NCBI GenBank assembly: GCA_046293135.1
Contig: JBKBPR010000005.1
Span: forward strand, 73,494-137,493
Source of the DNA: UBA2638 sp046293135
GTDB taxonomy: Bacteria > Pseudomonadota > Alphaproteobacteria > Micavibrionales > Micavibrionaceae
DNA length: 64,000 nucleotides
Direction: 5' to 3'
Part shown: positions 8,862-17,085 of the stretch, piece after piece
Layout: every line of letters begins with the position of its first letter
Position numbering within the stretch: the stretch's first letter is position 1
The notes under the pieces: generated by a model
Databases searched by the model: none
Seen by the model: only the letters and a program-made list of their open reading frames with translations
Told to the model about the DNA's origin: nothing
Translations under genes and position numbers: made by a program

Positions 8862-8905
8862 GGCCGAGGGGAAACGCATCCCTTCTTGTTATTTTTCTAA
8901 ACGTT

Positions 8906-9370
8906 TCAAACCGCCAGCAAGCTATCCGCGTAGGTATACTGACCTTTAAAGGCGGCGAATTTGTCTTCGCCGATCATGTCCCAGAACTCCTTCAACTCGC
9001 GAACGCCCTCACTCGGCGCGCCGACCTCATAGCCCGTGCGCAGCAAGGCCTGATCCGCGAAGGACAAAAAGTCAGCCGGAAAGGCCATGCGCGGTGCGCG
9101 CAATCCCAGATCAACCAGAATTTTAGCAACATGCGCATCGCTATGATCCATCATATCGGCGGTAAACTGGATGGCTGAGAGTATTTTGATTTCCATCCGG
9201 CTGTTCGGGACGTGGCGCAAATGCCGCATAAAGCGCGCATAAACCGCCATATCGTCCTTAAGGTCTTCCGTGTTGTGTGGGGGTAGCGGAAGAACCGTAC
9301 GCATTTGCTCTTCTTTTTGATTGGAGAAAGAGTTCCGTGTTGCGAGTGTGTTACCGATTGTCTGTGTCAT
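8906..9370 (-). CDS. Hypothetical protein, 154 aa
   Basis: The frame is open further upstream, but ATG 9370 has a good ribosome site (AAAGGGG about 6 nt upstream), so I start there; an inner ATG (MRTVLPLPP) is also possible. The protein is soluble and largely helical, with a C-terminal region QALLRTGYEVGAPSEGVRELKEFW. There is no membrane segment and no recognised domain. It ends before the hairpin at 8841-8861, and the gene upstream of it is rnhA. Confidence 0.65.
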   Translation of the reverse strand: MTQTIGNTLATRNSFSNQKEEQMRTVLPLPPHNTEDLKDDMAVYARFMRHLRHVPNSRMEIKILSAIQFTADMMDHSDAHVAKILVDLGLRAPRMAFPADFLSFADQALLRTGYEVGAPSEGVRELKEFWDMIGEDKFAAFKGQYTYADSLLAV

Positions 9371-9534
9371 AGCTTTACCCCTTTCCGGCTGCAAAATCGG
9401 GCGGTATTGCCTGATTATTCCTGCCATCAGAACTATTTGTGACTTATGACTCCAGCTTCTCGCGAAAGTCTTAACGGAGTGTTAAAATATTTTTTATGGT
9501 AAAAAATTGCGCTATTCCGCTGTGGATAAGACTC

Positions 9535-9960
9535 TCAAGCCTTTGGAATCGCAGAAGTGGCCAATTGATCGGCACGTTCGTTCTCGGGGTGTCCGGCGTG
9601 GCCTTTTACCCAGTGAAAACGCACATCATGCACATTTATGAGCGAATCGATTCGCTTCCAAAGATCCTGATTCTTGATTTTGGGCGGCCAGTTTTTGGCT
9701 TTCCACCCCTCCATCCACTCATTCACGCCCTTTTGCAAATACGTGCTGTCCGTATACAGATCAACGCTTGAAGGGCGCTTGAGCGTTTCGAGCGCGACAA
9801 TCGCCGCCATCATTTCCATGCGGTTATTGGTGGTTTCGGCCTCACCGCCCGATAATTCCTTTTCATGGCCGTTCCAACGCAAAATCGCGCCCCATCCGCC
9901 GGGGCCGGGATTGCCGCTACACGCACCATCGGTATAGATTTCGATTTTCGGCTTCATCAC
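9535..9960 (-). CDS. rnhA: Ribonuclease HI
   Basis: This 141-aa protein cleaves RNA in RNA:DNA hybrids. It has the complete DEDD active site: Asp11 in IYTDGACSGNPGP, Glu49 in NNRMEMMA, Asp71 in LYTDSTYL and Asp131 in NERADQLA. Length is normal. It is the last gene of the set ispH - P-loop gene - rnhA. Two tandem ATGs (9960 and 9957) are equally good starts. Confidence 0.96.
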   Translation of the reverse strand: MMKPKIEIYTDGACSGNPGPGGWGAILRWNGHEKELSGGEAETTNNRMEMMAAIVALETLKRPSSVDLYTDSTYLQKGVNEWMEGWKAKNWPPKIKNQDLWKRIDSLINVHDVRFHWVKGHAGHPENERADQLATSAIPKA

Positions 9961-9999
9961 TATCGCTGCTCTTGCCTTGCCCTACTCTATTGATTGTGC

Positions 10000-10779
10000 C
10001 TATTGCTCATCCAAAGCGCGGGCGATCAAGGCCAGCAAATCGGCTTCGCTCTGAACGGCGTAAACATCCTCCGCCCGCAGCGCCACGCCCCAACGCTCGG
10101 CGATCAGCTCATATTTCGGCGCGCGCATGTCAAACAGACGCGGAAATACCCAGCGCAAAAACTCATCGGGCGGAATATCATCGGCGCTTTCGATCTCGTT
10201 ATAAATCGCCAGATATTCCTGAACCCACGCATCAAGCTGGCTCGGCGGGAAAAACAGCGGCTTGGGATAATCCTGCGCGCGTTGCAAAATCGCAAGGCGG
10301 TCGGATTGCGCGGCCTCGATATAGACAATCAGGCTCGCTGCGCCGATTGCGTTCAACACCGCGCCATCGGTAATCTCGCACAAGCTGCCGCTTGAATCAT
10401 GGACGAATTTATCATGCTGCGCCGCCATCAACGCCGCTTCCCTCACCGCGGCGCATTCGGCCTCGTAATACAGGTTTTGCCTGCGCTTGAACTCCGCAAA
10501 CGGCAATGCGCCGATCTTGCCGATAAAGGCCGAGAGCGCTGAAATATTCGCAGTGCTGATGGCTTCACTACCTGCACTATCTGTATTATCGGCGCTCGAT
10601 GCGCTTTCAATATCAGCGGCCAGAAACTTCGTTCCGATCATCTCATCACAGGAATAAAGCGCCCAGCCCCAGCCTTTCATCTTGAGCGCGAGCGTGCTCT
10701 TGCCCACGCCCGACATTCCCATCAAGGTGATTGATTTTTTCGGACTGCCCAAAAATGCCTGACCGGAGTTGTATTTCAT
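10000..10779 (-). CDS. P-loop kinase-like protein (shikimate-kinase-like fold), 259 aa
   Basis: The sequence opens with a Walker A motif, GMSGVGKST (21-29), in the context of an N-terminal strand ITLM as in shikimate and nucleoside kinases. A Ser/Ala/Asp-rich low-complexity loop (~58-80) interrupts it. A later strand SLIVYIEAA is followed by an Arg-rich segment. It starts 8 nt after ispH ends and precedes rnhA, so it is co-transcribed. In many alphaproteobacteria this ispH-rnhA slot holds thrB, which is of the unrelated choline-kinase fold. Substrate unknown. Confidence 0.7.
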   Translation of the reverse strand: MKYNSGQAFLGSPKKSITLMGMSGVGKSTLALKMKGWGWALYSCDEMIGTKFLAADIESASSADNTDSAGSEAISTANISALSAFIGKIGALPFAEFKRRQNLYYEAECAAVREAALMAAQHDKFVHDSSGSLCEITDGAVLNAIGAASLIVYIEAAQSDRLAILQRAQDYPKPLFFPPSQLDAWVQEYLAIYNEIESADDIPPDEFLRWVFPRLFDMRAPKYELIAERWGVALRAEDVYAVQSEADLLALIARALDEQ

Positions 10780-10787
10780 CCTTGCCC

Positions 10788-11771
10788 CTAGGCCGCCTCA
10801 CCTTGTTGCAGCGCTTTGGGCAATTTGAAAATCACATCCTCTTGCGCCAGAACGATTTCCTCGACTATCACGGTGAAATGCGCCTTGGCTTGCGCGATCA
10901 CCTCTTCAACCAGCACTTCGGGCGCGGATGCTCCAGCCGTGATGCCGAGCGTTTTGACGCCTTCCATCTCCACCAGCCAGTCCACCTCGACAGCGCGTTG
11001 CACCAGCCGCGCCTTCGGGCAACCGTAATTCAAGGCAACCTCGACAAGGCGGTTGGAGTTGGATGAATTGGGCGCACCCAGCACCAACATATAATCACTG
11101 CGCTCCGCGATTTCCTTTACCGCGGCCTGACGGTTGGTCGTGGCATAGCAAATATCTTCTTTATGCGGGCCTTTCACTGCGGGAAAACGGGCTTGCAGCG
11201 CCGCCACGATTTGCGCGGTATCATCAACCGAAAGCGTCGTTTGCGTACAAAAGGCGAGCTTATTTTCATCCGCCACGCTAATTTTGGCGACATCCTCCAC
11301 CGTTTCAACCAGTATCACCGCACCTTGCGGCAACTGGCCGATTGTGCCGATCACTTCGGGGTGCCCGGCATGGCCGATCAACACAATCTGGTCGCCGTTC
11401 TTGAAATGGCGCTCGGCCTCGCGGTGAACCTTGCTCACCAGCGGACAGGTCGCATCAATATAAAACATCTTCCGCGCGGCGGCCGTTTCGGGAACGGATT
11501 TCGGCACGCCATGCGCCGAGAAAATCACAGGCTGACCGTCATCGGGAATCTCGTCGAGCTCCTCAACGAATACCGCGCCCTTGTCACGCAATGAATCCAC
11601 AACGAATTTGTTATGCACGATCTCATGGCGGACATAGACAGGCGCGCCATATTGCTCCAGAGCCAGCTCGACAATCCGAATGGCGCGGTCTACTCCGGCG
11701 CAAAATCCGCGCGGCGCCGCGAGCAGGATTTGCAAATTCGGTTTTGCGGCTGTGCTATCGCTGGCTGTCAT
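10788..11771 (-). CDS. ispH: 4-hydroxy-3-methylbut-2-enyl diphosphate reductase
   Basis: IspH is the last enzyme of the DXP pathway; it reduces HMBPP to IPP and DMAPP with a 4Fe-4S cluster. The three cluster cysteines are present: RGFCAGVDRAI, DATCPLVSKVH and EDICYATTNRQ. TSGASAPE-like GITAGASAPEVLVEEV near the C-terminus is also typical. I start at ATG 11771 (MTASDS); the frame extends ten codons upstream to a TTG. It is first in the ispH - kinase-like - rnhA set and works with dxs and ispA, also in this window. Confidence 0.95.
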   Translation of the reverse strand: MTASDSTAAKPNLQILLAAPRGFCAGVDRAIRIVELALEQYGAPVYVRHEIVHNKFVVDSLRDKGAVFVEELDEIPDDGQPVIFSAHGVPKSVPETAAARKMFYIDATCPLVSKVHREAERHFKNGDQIVLIGHAGHPEVIGTIGQLPQGAVILVETVEDVAKISVADENKLAFCTQTTLSVDDTAQIVAALQARFPAVKGPHKEDICYATTNRQAAVKEIAERSDYMLVLGAPNSSNSNRLVEVALNYGCPKARLVQRAVEVDWLVEMEGVKTLGITAGASAPEVLVEEVIAQAKAHFTVIVEEIVLAQEDVIFKLPKALQQGEAA

Positions 11772-11955
11772 CGTGTGAGAATATCCAAAAGTTAACGTCA
11801 AAGACTATATACACGCTCAAATACAGACAATCCATCCTTTTTGCATTCCTCCTTGCCAAGCGAAACGGGCTTGCTTAATCTGATAGGATAAAAATGAATA
11901 GCGTTTTGTCAAAAGCTTGCCACAAGAACTGGCCACAGGAAAAGGATACGTCGCG

Positions 11956-12792
11956 ATGAAAAAAGACTTTATATCAGGCCGTACATCAAATCGTGTGATA
12001 ACGGCAACACTCGCCGCGATCCTTCTGATACCCGCCTTGAGCGCATGCCGCACGATGGAAGGGCTTTCCGAAAGCGTTAACAATACCTTCAGCAACCAAA
12101 GCGACGGACAACAGCCAATTGATAGCGCGGATATTCTTGCCGCCCATGCCGGAGAAACATCAGCCAGCGGCGTGCGCATTGACTCGCCCTGCCCCGAAGT
12201 ACAAATCGTTGATGAACTTAGCTCGATCAGCGAATTTTCGCCGCCTTCTGCAGCTTTTGCCGAAAATCTGATCTCCCGTGCCGACCTGTATCATGCCGAG
12301 AGTTTCTGCACCTTTCAGGACAAGCTCGCTGTTGTTGATCTGAAACTGGTTTTTGACGCCTCACTTGGGCCTCAAGGACGCGCAGGCGGCAATAAGAACT
12401 TTTTCTCCTATCCGTTTTTCATTGCCGTAACGGATCAAAATAACGTTGTGCTGGCCAAGGAAGTCTTCTCGGCCTCGATGAATTTCGAAACGGGGCAAGC
12501 CACACATCGCTATCATGAAAACCTGCGCCAGCTTGTGCCGATCCGCTCCCGTGAGCAGGCAAGGCGCTTTAAAATCCTGTTGGGCTTCCAGCTCAGCCCC
12601 GAGCAATTGGCTTATAACCGTGCCAATATGCGTCCCGTCGAGGAGTTACAAGCCGCCTTGGAAACGCCGACTCAAGATCAAAGCATGAGCGCCGCCGCCA
12701 CAGTAGCGCCTGATTACAGCGAGTTAAAAGCTGATGTGCAAAATACCGACACGCCGATCAATGTCGTGCCGCAAGAAACGGAAGAGGATTGA
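11956..12792 (+). CDS. Hypothetical lipoprotein, 278 aa
   Basis: The start at ATG 11956 is chosen because AAGGA lies about 10 nt upstream and the N-terminus is then a good lipoprotein signal (basic start, hydrophobic TLAAILLIPA, lipobox LSAC). The body contains SPCPEVQIVDEL and a beta-rich domain with VVDLKLVFDASL and FFIAVTDQNNVVL. No characterised family is recognised. It ends 6 nt before gmhA, so the two are probably co-transcribed. It diverges from ispH. Confidence 0.8.
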   Translation: MKKDFISGRTSNRVITATLAAILLIPALSACRTMEGLSESVNNTFSNQSDGQQPIDSADILAAHAGETSASGVRIDSPCPEVQIVDELSSISEFSPPSAAFAENLISRADLYHAESFCTFQDKLAVVDLKLVFDASLGPQGRAGGNKNFFSYPFFIAVTDQNNVVLAKEVFSASMNFETGQATHRYHENLRQLVPIRSREQARRFKILLGFQLSPEQLAYNRANMRPVEELQAALETPTQDQSMSAAATVAPDYSELKADVQNTDTPINVVPQETEED

Positions 12793-12798
12793 GAATTA

Positions 12799-13422
12799 AT
12801 GTCGATCACCTCCAAAATATCCGCCCTGCCACCGTTTAACGATGATACTTTCTGGACGGATGAAACCTCCGAACATCTTCGTGTTGCGGGGGATAGCTTC
12901 GCGCAATGCCGTGATGATTTTTTCGCGCTGCTTGATTTGTGTGAACACTCCATCCGTACGGGCGGGAAGATATTGTTTTTCGGCAATGGCGGGAGCGCCG
13001 CCGACGCGCAGCATCTGGCAACCGAACTTGCCGTCCGCTACATCAAGGATCGCGCCCCGATTGCCGCGCTGGCACTGACCACCGATAGCTCGGCGCTGAC
13101 CGCAATCGGCAATGATATGGGCTTCGAGCAGCTTTTTGCCCGCCAGATCAGCGCCATCGGCAAGGCGGGGGATGTCGCCATCGGTATTACCACCTCCGGC
13201 CAGAGCGCCAACGTCATTGCGGGGCTGCAAGCGGCGCAGCAAGGCGGGCTAAAAGCAGCGGCGCTGACTGGTAAGGATGGCGGCAAGCTGAAAGATATGG
13301 CGCTTGATGCGTGTTTGATCGTGCCATCCGCCACCACCGCCCGCATTCAGGAAATGCACATCACATTCGGCCAGATGTTATGCGGCGCGCTGGAGCAAAA
13401 ACTGGGGCTCACCCAAGGCTAA
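12799..13422 (+). CDS. gmhA: SIS-domain sedoheptulose-7-phosphate isomerase
   Basis: This 207-aa single SIS-domain protein has the GmhA signature: FFGNGGSAADAQHLATEL (around 54-71), TTDSSALTAIGNDMGFEQLF, and GITTSGQSANV. The enzyme turns sedoheptulose 7-phosphate into D-glycero-D-manno-heptose 7-phosphate, the first step toward the ADP-heptose used in LPS inner core. That fits the GT9 heptosyltransferase-like gene at 43.7-44.8 kb. Other SIS phosphosugar isomerases of the same size are possible but less likely. Confidence 0.85.
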   Translation: MSITSKISALPPFNDDTFWTDETSEHLRVAGDSFAQCRDDFFALLDLCEHSIRTGGKILFFGNGGSAADAQHLATELAVRYIKDRAPIAALALTTDSSALTAIGNDMGFEQLFARQISAIGKAGDVAIGITTSGQSANVIAGLQAAQQGGLKAAALTGKDGGKLKDMALDACLIVPSATTARIQEMHITFGQMLCGALEQKLGLTQG

Positions 13423-13485
13423 GGCAAAGTTAAGCCAAAGCTTAAAAGAGAGCAAAAACACCCCCGCCCTACCCCTTCATGATAT

Positions 13486-13515
13486 TTGACGCGACCGCAA
13501 AAAATTTGCTATTAT
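13486..13515 (+). promoter_or_regulatory. Sigma70-type promoter for the small gene at 13597
   Basis: TTGACG (13486-13491), an 18-nt spacer, then TATTAT (13510-13515) followed by AGTG. It lies about 80 nt upstream of the start codon of the 105-aa gene. The -10 region resembles the one before the 55-aa gene at 36743. Confidence 0.6.
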
Positions 13516-13596
13516 AGTGATATAAAAAACGATAAAAAACTAAAGCAATTCGTTCGGTAATAGTGTGCAAAATTTAAAAAATTTGAGGTGTGAACC

Positions 13597-13914
13597 ATGA
13601 GCCATCCAACTGATCCCCATGCGCAGCCAGGCCTCCATGAAAGCGATATAATGCCATTCATGGGCAATAACAGTGCGCAGCCGCCCGCTGCTGACACCCC
13701 CATGGGAACAGTTATGAGCTTTATGAATGCAGGCGTCATGTATGGCGCTGCCAATAGCATTTTGGGCGCAATCGAGGACGGTATGGCACAGCTCGCAGGC
13801 GGTATGCCGAACGGCATGGGCACAGAACCTGCACTGGCAGAACGCGGCATGGCACCAAATATGGCACCGCAAATGACCATGAACCAGCAGCCGGGATTTG
13901 GCAGACCTACTTAA
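13597..13914 (+). CDS. Small Met/Pro/Gly-rich hypothetical protein, 105 aa
   Basis: Good start: GAGG sits about 10 nt before ATG 13597, and a clear promoter lies upstream. The protein has many Met and Pro residues, a central AANSILGAIEDGMAQLAGGMPNG segment that could form a short helix, and a low-complexity Met/Gln/Pro C-terminus. There is no signal peptide. The middle segment resembles one in the next gene (AADAMNTVLNGDYIIAGEMPGG), which suggests the pair arose by duplication. Function unknown. Confidence 0.65.
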   Translation: MSHPTDPHAQPGLHESDIMPFMGNNSAQPPAADTPMGTVMSFMNAGVMYGAANSILGAIEDGMAQLAGGMPNGMGTEPALAERGMAPNMAPQMTMNQQPGFGRPT

Positions 13915-13940
13915 CCTAATAAACACCCCATTATATTTTG

Positions 13941-13967
13941 CATAATACACTGATTTTGTGTATTATG
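13941..13967. repeat. Perfect 10-bp inverted repeat between two small genes
   Basis: CATAATACAC (13941-13950), 7-nt loop TGATTTT, GTGTATTATG (13958-13967). It ends five bases before ATG 13973, so it covers the ribosome-binding region of the next gene. It could be a weak terminator, an operator or a translational hairpin. Confidence 0.7.
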
Positions 13968-13972
13968 ATTTT

Positions 13973-14266
13973 ATGATTGATGTCAGCACGATTGCACAAG
14001 GATTGGAAAACGATAAAGACCCGTTTCAAACACTATGCCGCTTTATCTATCCGATGATTTTATGTGATACCCATGCACAAATTGCTGCGGATGCCATGAA
14101 TACAGTTCTAAATGGCGACTACATTATTGCTGGGGAAATGCCTGGGGGAAACGGCTTTGAATATATGAACGCCGAAGCTCTGGACTTAGCGCCTGATGCT
14201 TCCATGGACATTGGGTTTGGCATAGACGCTGCACCTGCACTGATTATACCGATCCTGCCGTTTTAA
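13973..14266 (+). CDS. Small acidic hypothetical protein, 97 aa
   Basis: ATG 13973 is preferred; an in-frame GTG at 13958 lies inside the inverted repeat. The protein is acidic, with Cys in FIYPMILCDTHAQ, a Met/Gly segment shared with the upstream small protein, and a hydrophobic Pro-rich end (APALIIPILPF). No domain is recognised. It sits between its likely paralogue and dxs, which starts about 70 nt downstream. Confidence 0.55.
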   Translation: MIDVSTIAQGLENDKDPFQTLCRFIYPMILCDTHAQIAADAMNTVLNGDYIIAGEMPGGNGFEYMNAEALDLAPDASMDIGFGIDAAPALIIPILPF

Positions 14267-14337
14267 CACCCTAAATTTTAATTATTGCGGAAAAAGCTGG
14301 AGATTTGCGGCCAAGATGGTCTATATATTTCTCCATC

Positions 14338-16290
14338 ATGACCAAAGCCGCTCAAAAGATCGTTTCTGTTGAAGACTCTGCCTCAAAGGAAGATTCCGTC
14401 AATCCGAATGCCGCGGGCAGTGTCCTTGATCGCATCACCATTCCCGCCGATATGAAGGCGTTGAGTGCGCAGGAGCTTAAAGACCTCGCGCAGGACGTGC
14501 GGAACCGCATGATCGAAGCCGTCGCCAAAACGGGCGGGCATCTGGGCGCGGGGCTGGGCGTGGTCGAGCTGACCGTTGCCATTCACGCCATTTTCAACAC
14601 TCCCGAAGACCGCTTAATCTGGGATGTCGGCCATCAATGCTACCCGCATAAAATCCTCACAGGCCGCAAGGACAAGATAGACACCATCCGTCAGGGCGGC
14701 GGGCTTTCAGGCTTCACCAAGCGTGCGGAAAGCCCGTATGACCCGTTCGGCGCGGCGCATAGCTCAACCTCGATCTCCGCCGGAATCGGCATGGCCGAAG
14801 CGGCACGTCATGCTGGCAAGGACAACAAAATTATCTGCGTGATCGGCGATGGCGCAATGTCGGCGGGCATGGCTTATGAGGCCATGAACAACGCCCAAGC
14901 GCTCTCCAACCTGATTGTGATTTTGAATGACAATGAAATGTCGATCGCCCCGCCCGTCGGTGCGATGAGCCGCTATTTGACGCGGATTGTTTCCTCCCGC
15001 ACCTATACCCAAGCGCGGGAAGCGGGCAAAAAGCTGATGGAGTTTTTGCCCTCGCCCATCCGCCACGCCGCCAAACGCGCCGAAGAAGGCGCACGCGTTG
15101 CCCTTGGCGGCGGCACGTTCTTTGAGGAAATGGGATTTTACTATGTCGGCCCCGTTGACGGGCATAATCTCGACCATCTGCTGCCGATCCTCAAAAATGC
15201 GCGGGAGTCCAAAAACCCCAACCCGATCCTCATTCACGTCAAAACGCAAAAGGGCAAGGGCTACCTGCCCGCCGAAAGCTCCGCCGATAAGATGCACGGG
15301 GTCAAAAGCTTTGATGTTGTGACGGGCGAGCAAGCCAAATCCAAAGCCGCCGCGCCCAGCTATACCAAGGTTTTCGCACAAGAGCTTATCCGTCAGGCGC
15401 AGCGCGATGACAAAATCATCGCCATCACGGGGGCGATGCCTGACGGGACGGGGCTTGATCTGTTCGGTGCAGAATTTCCCGAGCGTTGCTACGATGTCGG
15501 GATTGCCGAACAACACGCCGTCACCTTCGCGGCGGGCTTGGCCACAGAGGGGTTCAAGCCGTTTTGCGCGATCTATTCCACCTTCCTGCAACGCGCTTAC
15601 GATCAGGTCGTGCATGATGTCGCCATCCAGAATTTGCCCGTACGCTTTGCGATTGACCGCGCGGGGCTGGTCGGGGCGGATGGCTCGACCCATGCCGGCG
15701 CTTTTGATACCGCCTATCTCGGCTGCCTGCCCAATTTCGTGCTGATGGCCGCGAGCGATGAATCCGAATTGCAACACATGGTCGCCACCGCCGCCGCCTA
15801 TGATGCGGGGCCGATTGCCTTCCGCTATCCGCGCGGTGAGGGCACAGGCGAGGCGCTAAGCGAGATTGGCCAGCCGCTCACCATCGGCAAAGGGCGTATC
15901 GTACAGGGCAGCTTGAACGAGCGCCGCACAATCGCCATTTTATCCTATGGCGCAAGACTGCAAGAGGCGCGCAAGGCCGCGCAAATCCTTGAACAGCAGG
16001 GCAAGAGCGTCACCATCGCCGATGCCCGTTTTGCCAAACCGCTTGATGAGGCATTGATTGACGCGCTTGTGCAAAATCACGACACGCTTATCACCATCGA
16101 GGAAGGCTCAATCGGCGGGTTCGGCTCTTTCGTGCTCGAATATCTCAGCCGTTCAAACCAGCTTGACGGGCGTTGCCGTATCAAAACCATGCACCTCCCC
16201 GACCTGTTTCAAGATCAAGACAGCCCCGAAAAGCAATATGCACAAGCAAAGCTCGACGCCGCCGCTATCGTCGATGCCGCGCAAGCTTGA
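14338..16290 (+). CDS. dxs: 1-deoxy-D-xylulose-5-phosphate synthase
   Basis: This 650-aa TPP enzyme condenses pyruvate with glyceraldehyde 3-phosphate in the first committed step of the DXP isoprenoid pathway. Visible motifs are WDVGHQCYPHKILTGRKD, the TPP/Mg2+ motif CVIGDGAMSAGMAYEAMNNA, VDGHNLDHLLPIL, and the transketolase-type DVGIAEQHAVTFAAGLA. The frame is open 11 codons upstream from a TTG; I use ATG 14338. Its usual neighbours xseB and ispA follow after a 490-nt repeat-filled gap. Confidence 0.97.
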   Translation: MTKAAQKIVSVEDSASKEDSVNPNAAGSVLDRITIPADMKALSAQELKDLAQDVRNRMIEAVAKTGGHLGAGLGVVELTVAIHAIFNTPEDRLIWDVGHQCYPHKILTGRKDKIDTIRQGGGLSGFTKRAESPYDPFGAAHSSTSISAGIGMAEAARHAGKDNKIICVIGDGAMSAGMAYEAMNNAQALSNLIVILNDNEMSIAPPVGAMSRYLTRIVSSRTYTQAREAGKKLMEFLPSPIRHAAKRAEEGARVALGGGTFFEEMGFYYVGPVDGHNLDHLLPILKNARESKNPNPILIHVKTQKGKGYLPAESSADKMHGVKSFDVVTGEQAKSKAAAPSYTKVFAQELIRQAQRDDKIIAITGAMPDGTGLDLFGAEFPERCYDVGIAEQHAVTFAAGLATEGFKPFCAIYSTFLQRAYDQVVHDVAIQNLPVRFAIDRAGLVGADGSTHAGAFDTAYLGCLPNFVLMAASDESELQHMVATAAAYDAGPIAFRYPRGEGTGEALSEIGQPLTIGKGRIVQGSLNERRTIAILSYGARLQEARKAAQILEQQGKSVTIADARFAKPLDEALIDALVQNHDTLITIEEGSIGGFGSFVLEYLSRSNQLDGRCRIKTMHLPDLFQDQDSPEKQYAQAKLDAAAIVDAAQA

Positions 16291-16385
16291 TAACTCAAGT
16301 TTTTATAGCGCCCTGATAGTGTCTTGATAGAGCAATCTTAACCGCGCTTAACCGCATGACCGTGCAACAGCACGTTGAATTGCCC

Positions 16386-16414
16386 TTGACAATTCAGGAA
16401 TTAAATCATATTAT
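16386..16414 (+). promoter_or_regulatory. Consensus sigma70 promoter in the dxs-xseB gap
   Basis: TTGACA (16386-16391), a 17-nt spacer, TATTAT (16409-16414). The first 57 bases from TTGACA recur, by hand count about 46 of 57 identical, on the minus strand downward from 36655, and at both sites they lead into the same REP palindrome. It could drive xseB-ispA with a ~360-nt leader, or a small RNA. Confidence 0.6.
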
Positions 16415-16496
16415 GGTTTTGGTTCAGGGGCGAATTGCGCCTTGTGTTTATCTCTACTGTCATTCCAACGAAGCGCCGCCCACTCCCCCTTTCGTC

Positions 16497-16519
16497 ATTA
16501 CACGGCTTGTCCGTGTAAT
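16497..16519. repeat. REP-type palindrome ATTACACGG/CCGTGTAAT
   Basis: A 9-bp perfect stem with 5-nt loop CTTGT, preceded by CGTC. The same palindrome in the other orientation lies at 36563-36585 and 37213-37235, in each case flanked by GG and GACG. Confidence 0.85.
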
Positions 16520-16530
16520 CCCAAAAAATA

Positions 16531-16634
16531 AGTGGGGCGAGTGGGGCGAGTGGGGCGAAAGCCTTCTAACCTTCTGAAATATATAATAAACCCTTCGCCC
16601 CACTTGAACATCGAGAGTGGGGCGAGTGGGGCGA
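16531..16634. repeat. Tandem and inverted GTGGGGCGA 9-mers
   Basis: Three head-to-tail GTGGGGCGA units (16532-16558), one inverted TCGCCCCAC (16595-16603), and two more direct units (16617-16634). The inverted unit can pair with either group. Two units with matching flanks occur at 35942-35959. The remainder of the dxs-xseB gap (16635-16778) shows no other structure to me. Confidence 0.8.
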
Positions 16635-16778
16635 AACGCCCCGAAAGCGCAGCCGCTGCAACTTTCCCACAGCCCTCCCGCAGCCAGCTTGATTACAGGC
16701 TATGAAAGTCTTCAGGAATCGGGTATTGTGCCTGTGCTTTAATAAAAAATGTGAAATAAACGGGACAGATCGGGCATC

Positions 16779-17012
16779 ATGACACCGGAAAATATGAGTT
16801 TTGAAGAGGCGCTCGGCGAATTGGAAGCCATTGTCCGCGCGCTGGAATCAGGCCAAGCACCTTTGGAAGATTCCATCAGCAAGTATGAGCGCGGGATTGC
16901 GCTGAAAAATCATTGCGAAAAGAAGCTGCGGGAGGCGCAGGAGAAAATCGAGAAGATCACACTGAGTAGTGACGGGAAGCCCTCGACCGCGCCGCTTGAC
17001 CCGCCTCAATAA
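16779..17012 (+). CDS. xseB: Exodeoxyribonuclease VII small subunit
   Basis: This 77-aa protein begins with MSFEEALGELEAIVRALESGQAPLEDSI and continues LYERG-like SKYERGIALKNHCEKKLREAQEKIEKI, the standard XseB helical hairpin that joins several copies to one XseA. The large subunit is not in this window. It precedes ispA by 73 nt, the common alphaproteobacterial order. Confidence 0.93.
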   Translation: MTPENMSFEEALGELEAIVRALESGQAPLEDSISKYERGIALKNHCEKKLREAQEKIEKITLSSDGKPSTAPLDPPQ

Positions 17013-17085
17013 ACGCAGAAACGGATACACAATAGAACAATCAATCAATTCATCAATAGCTTAACAAACCAAGGATAAACAGAAC

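Noticed and set aside
8672..8905. Mg2+ riboswitch (ykoK/mgtA type) before mgtE
   Set aside because: No matching conserved elements are seen; the gap holds only small hairpins and a REP-type palindrome.
14764..15777. Minus-strand open frame of 337 codons inside dxs
   Set aside because: Antisense shadow; dxs motifs on the plus strand are complete.
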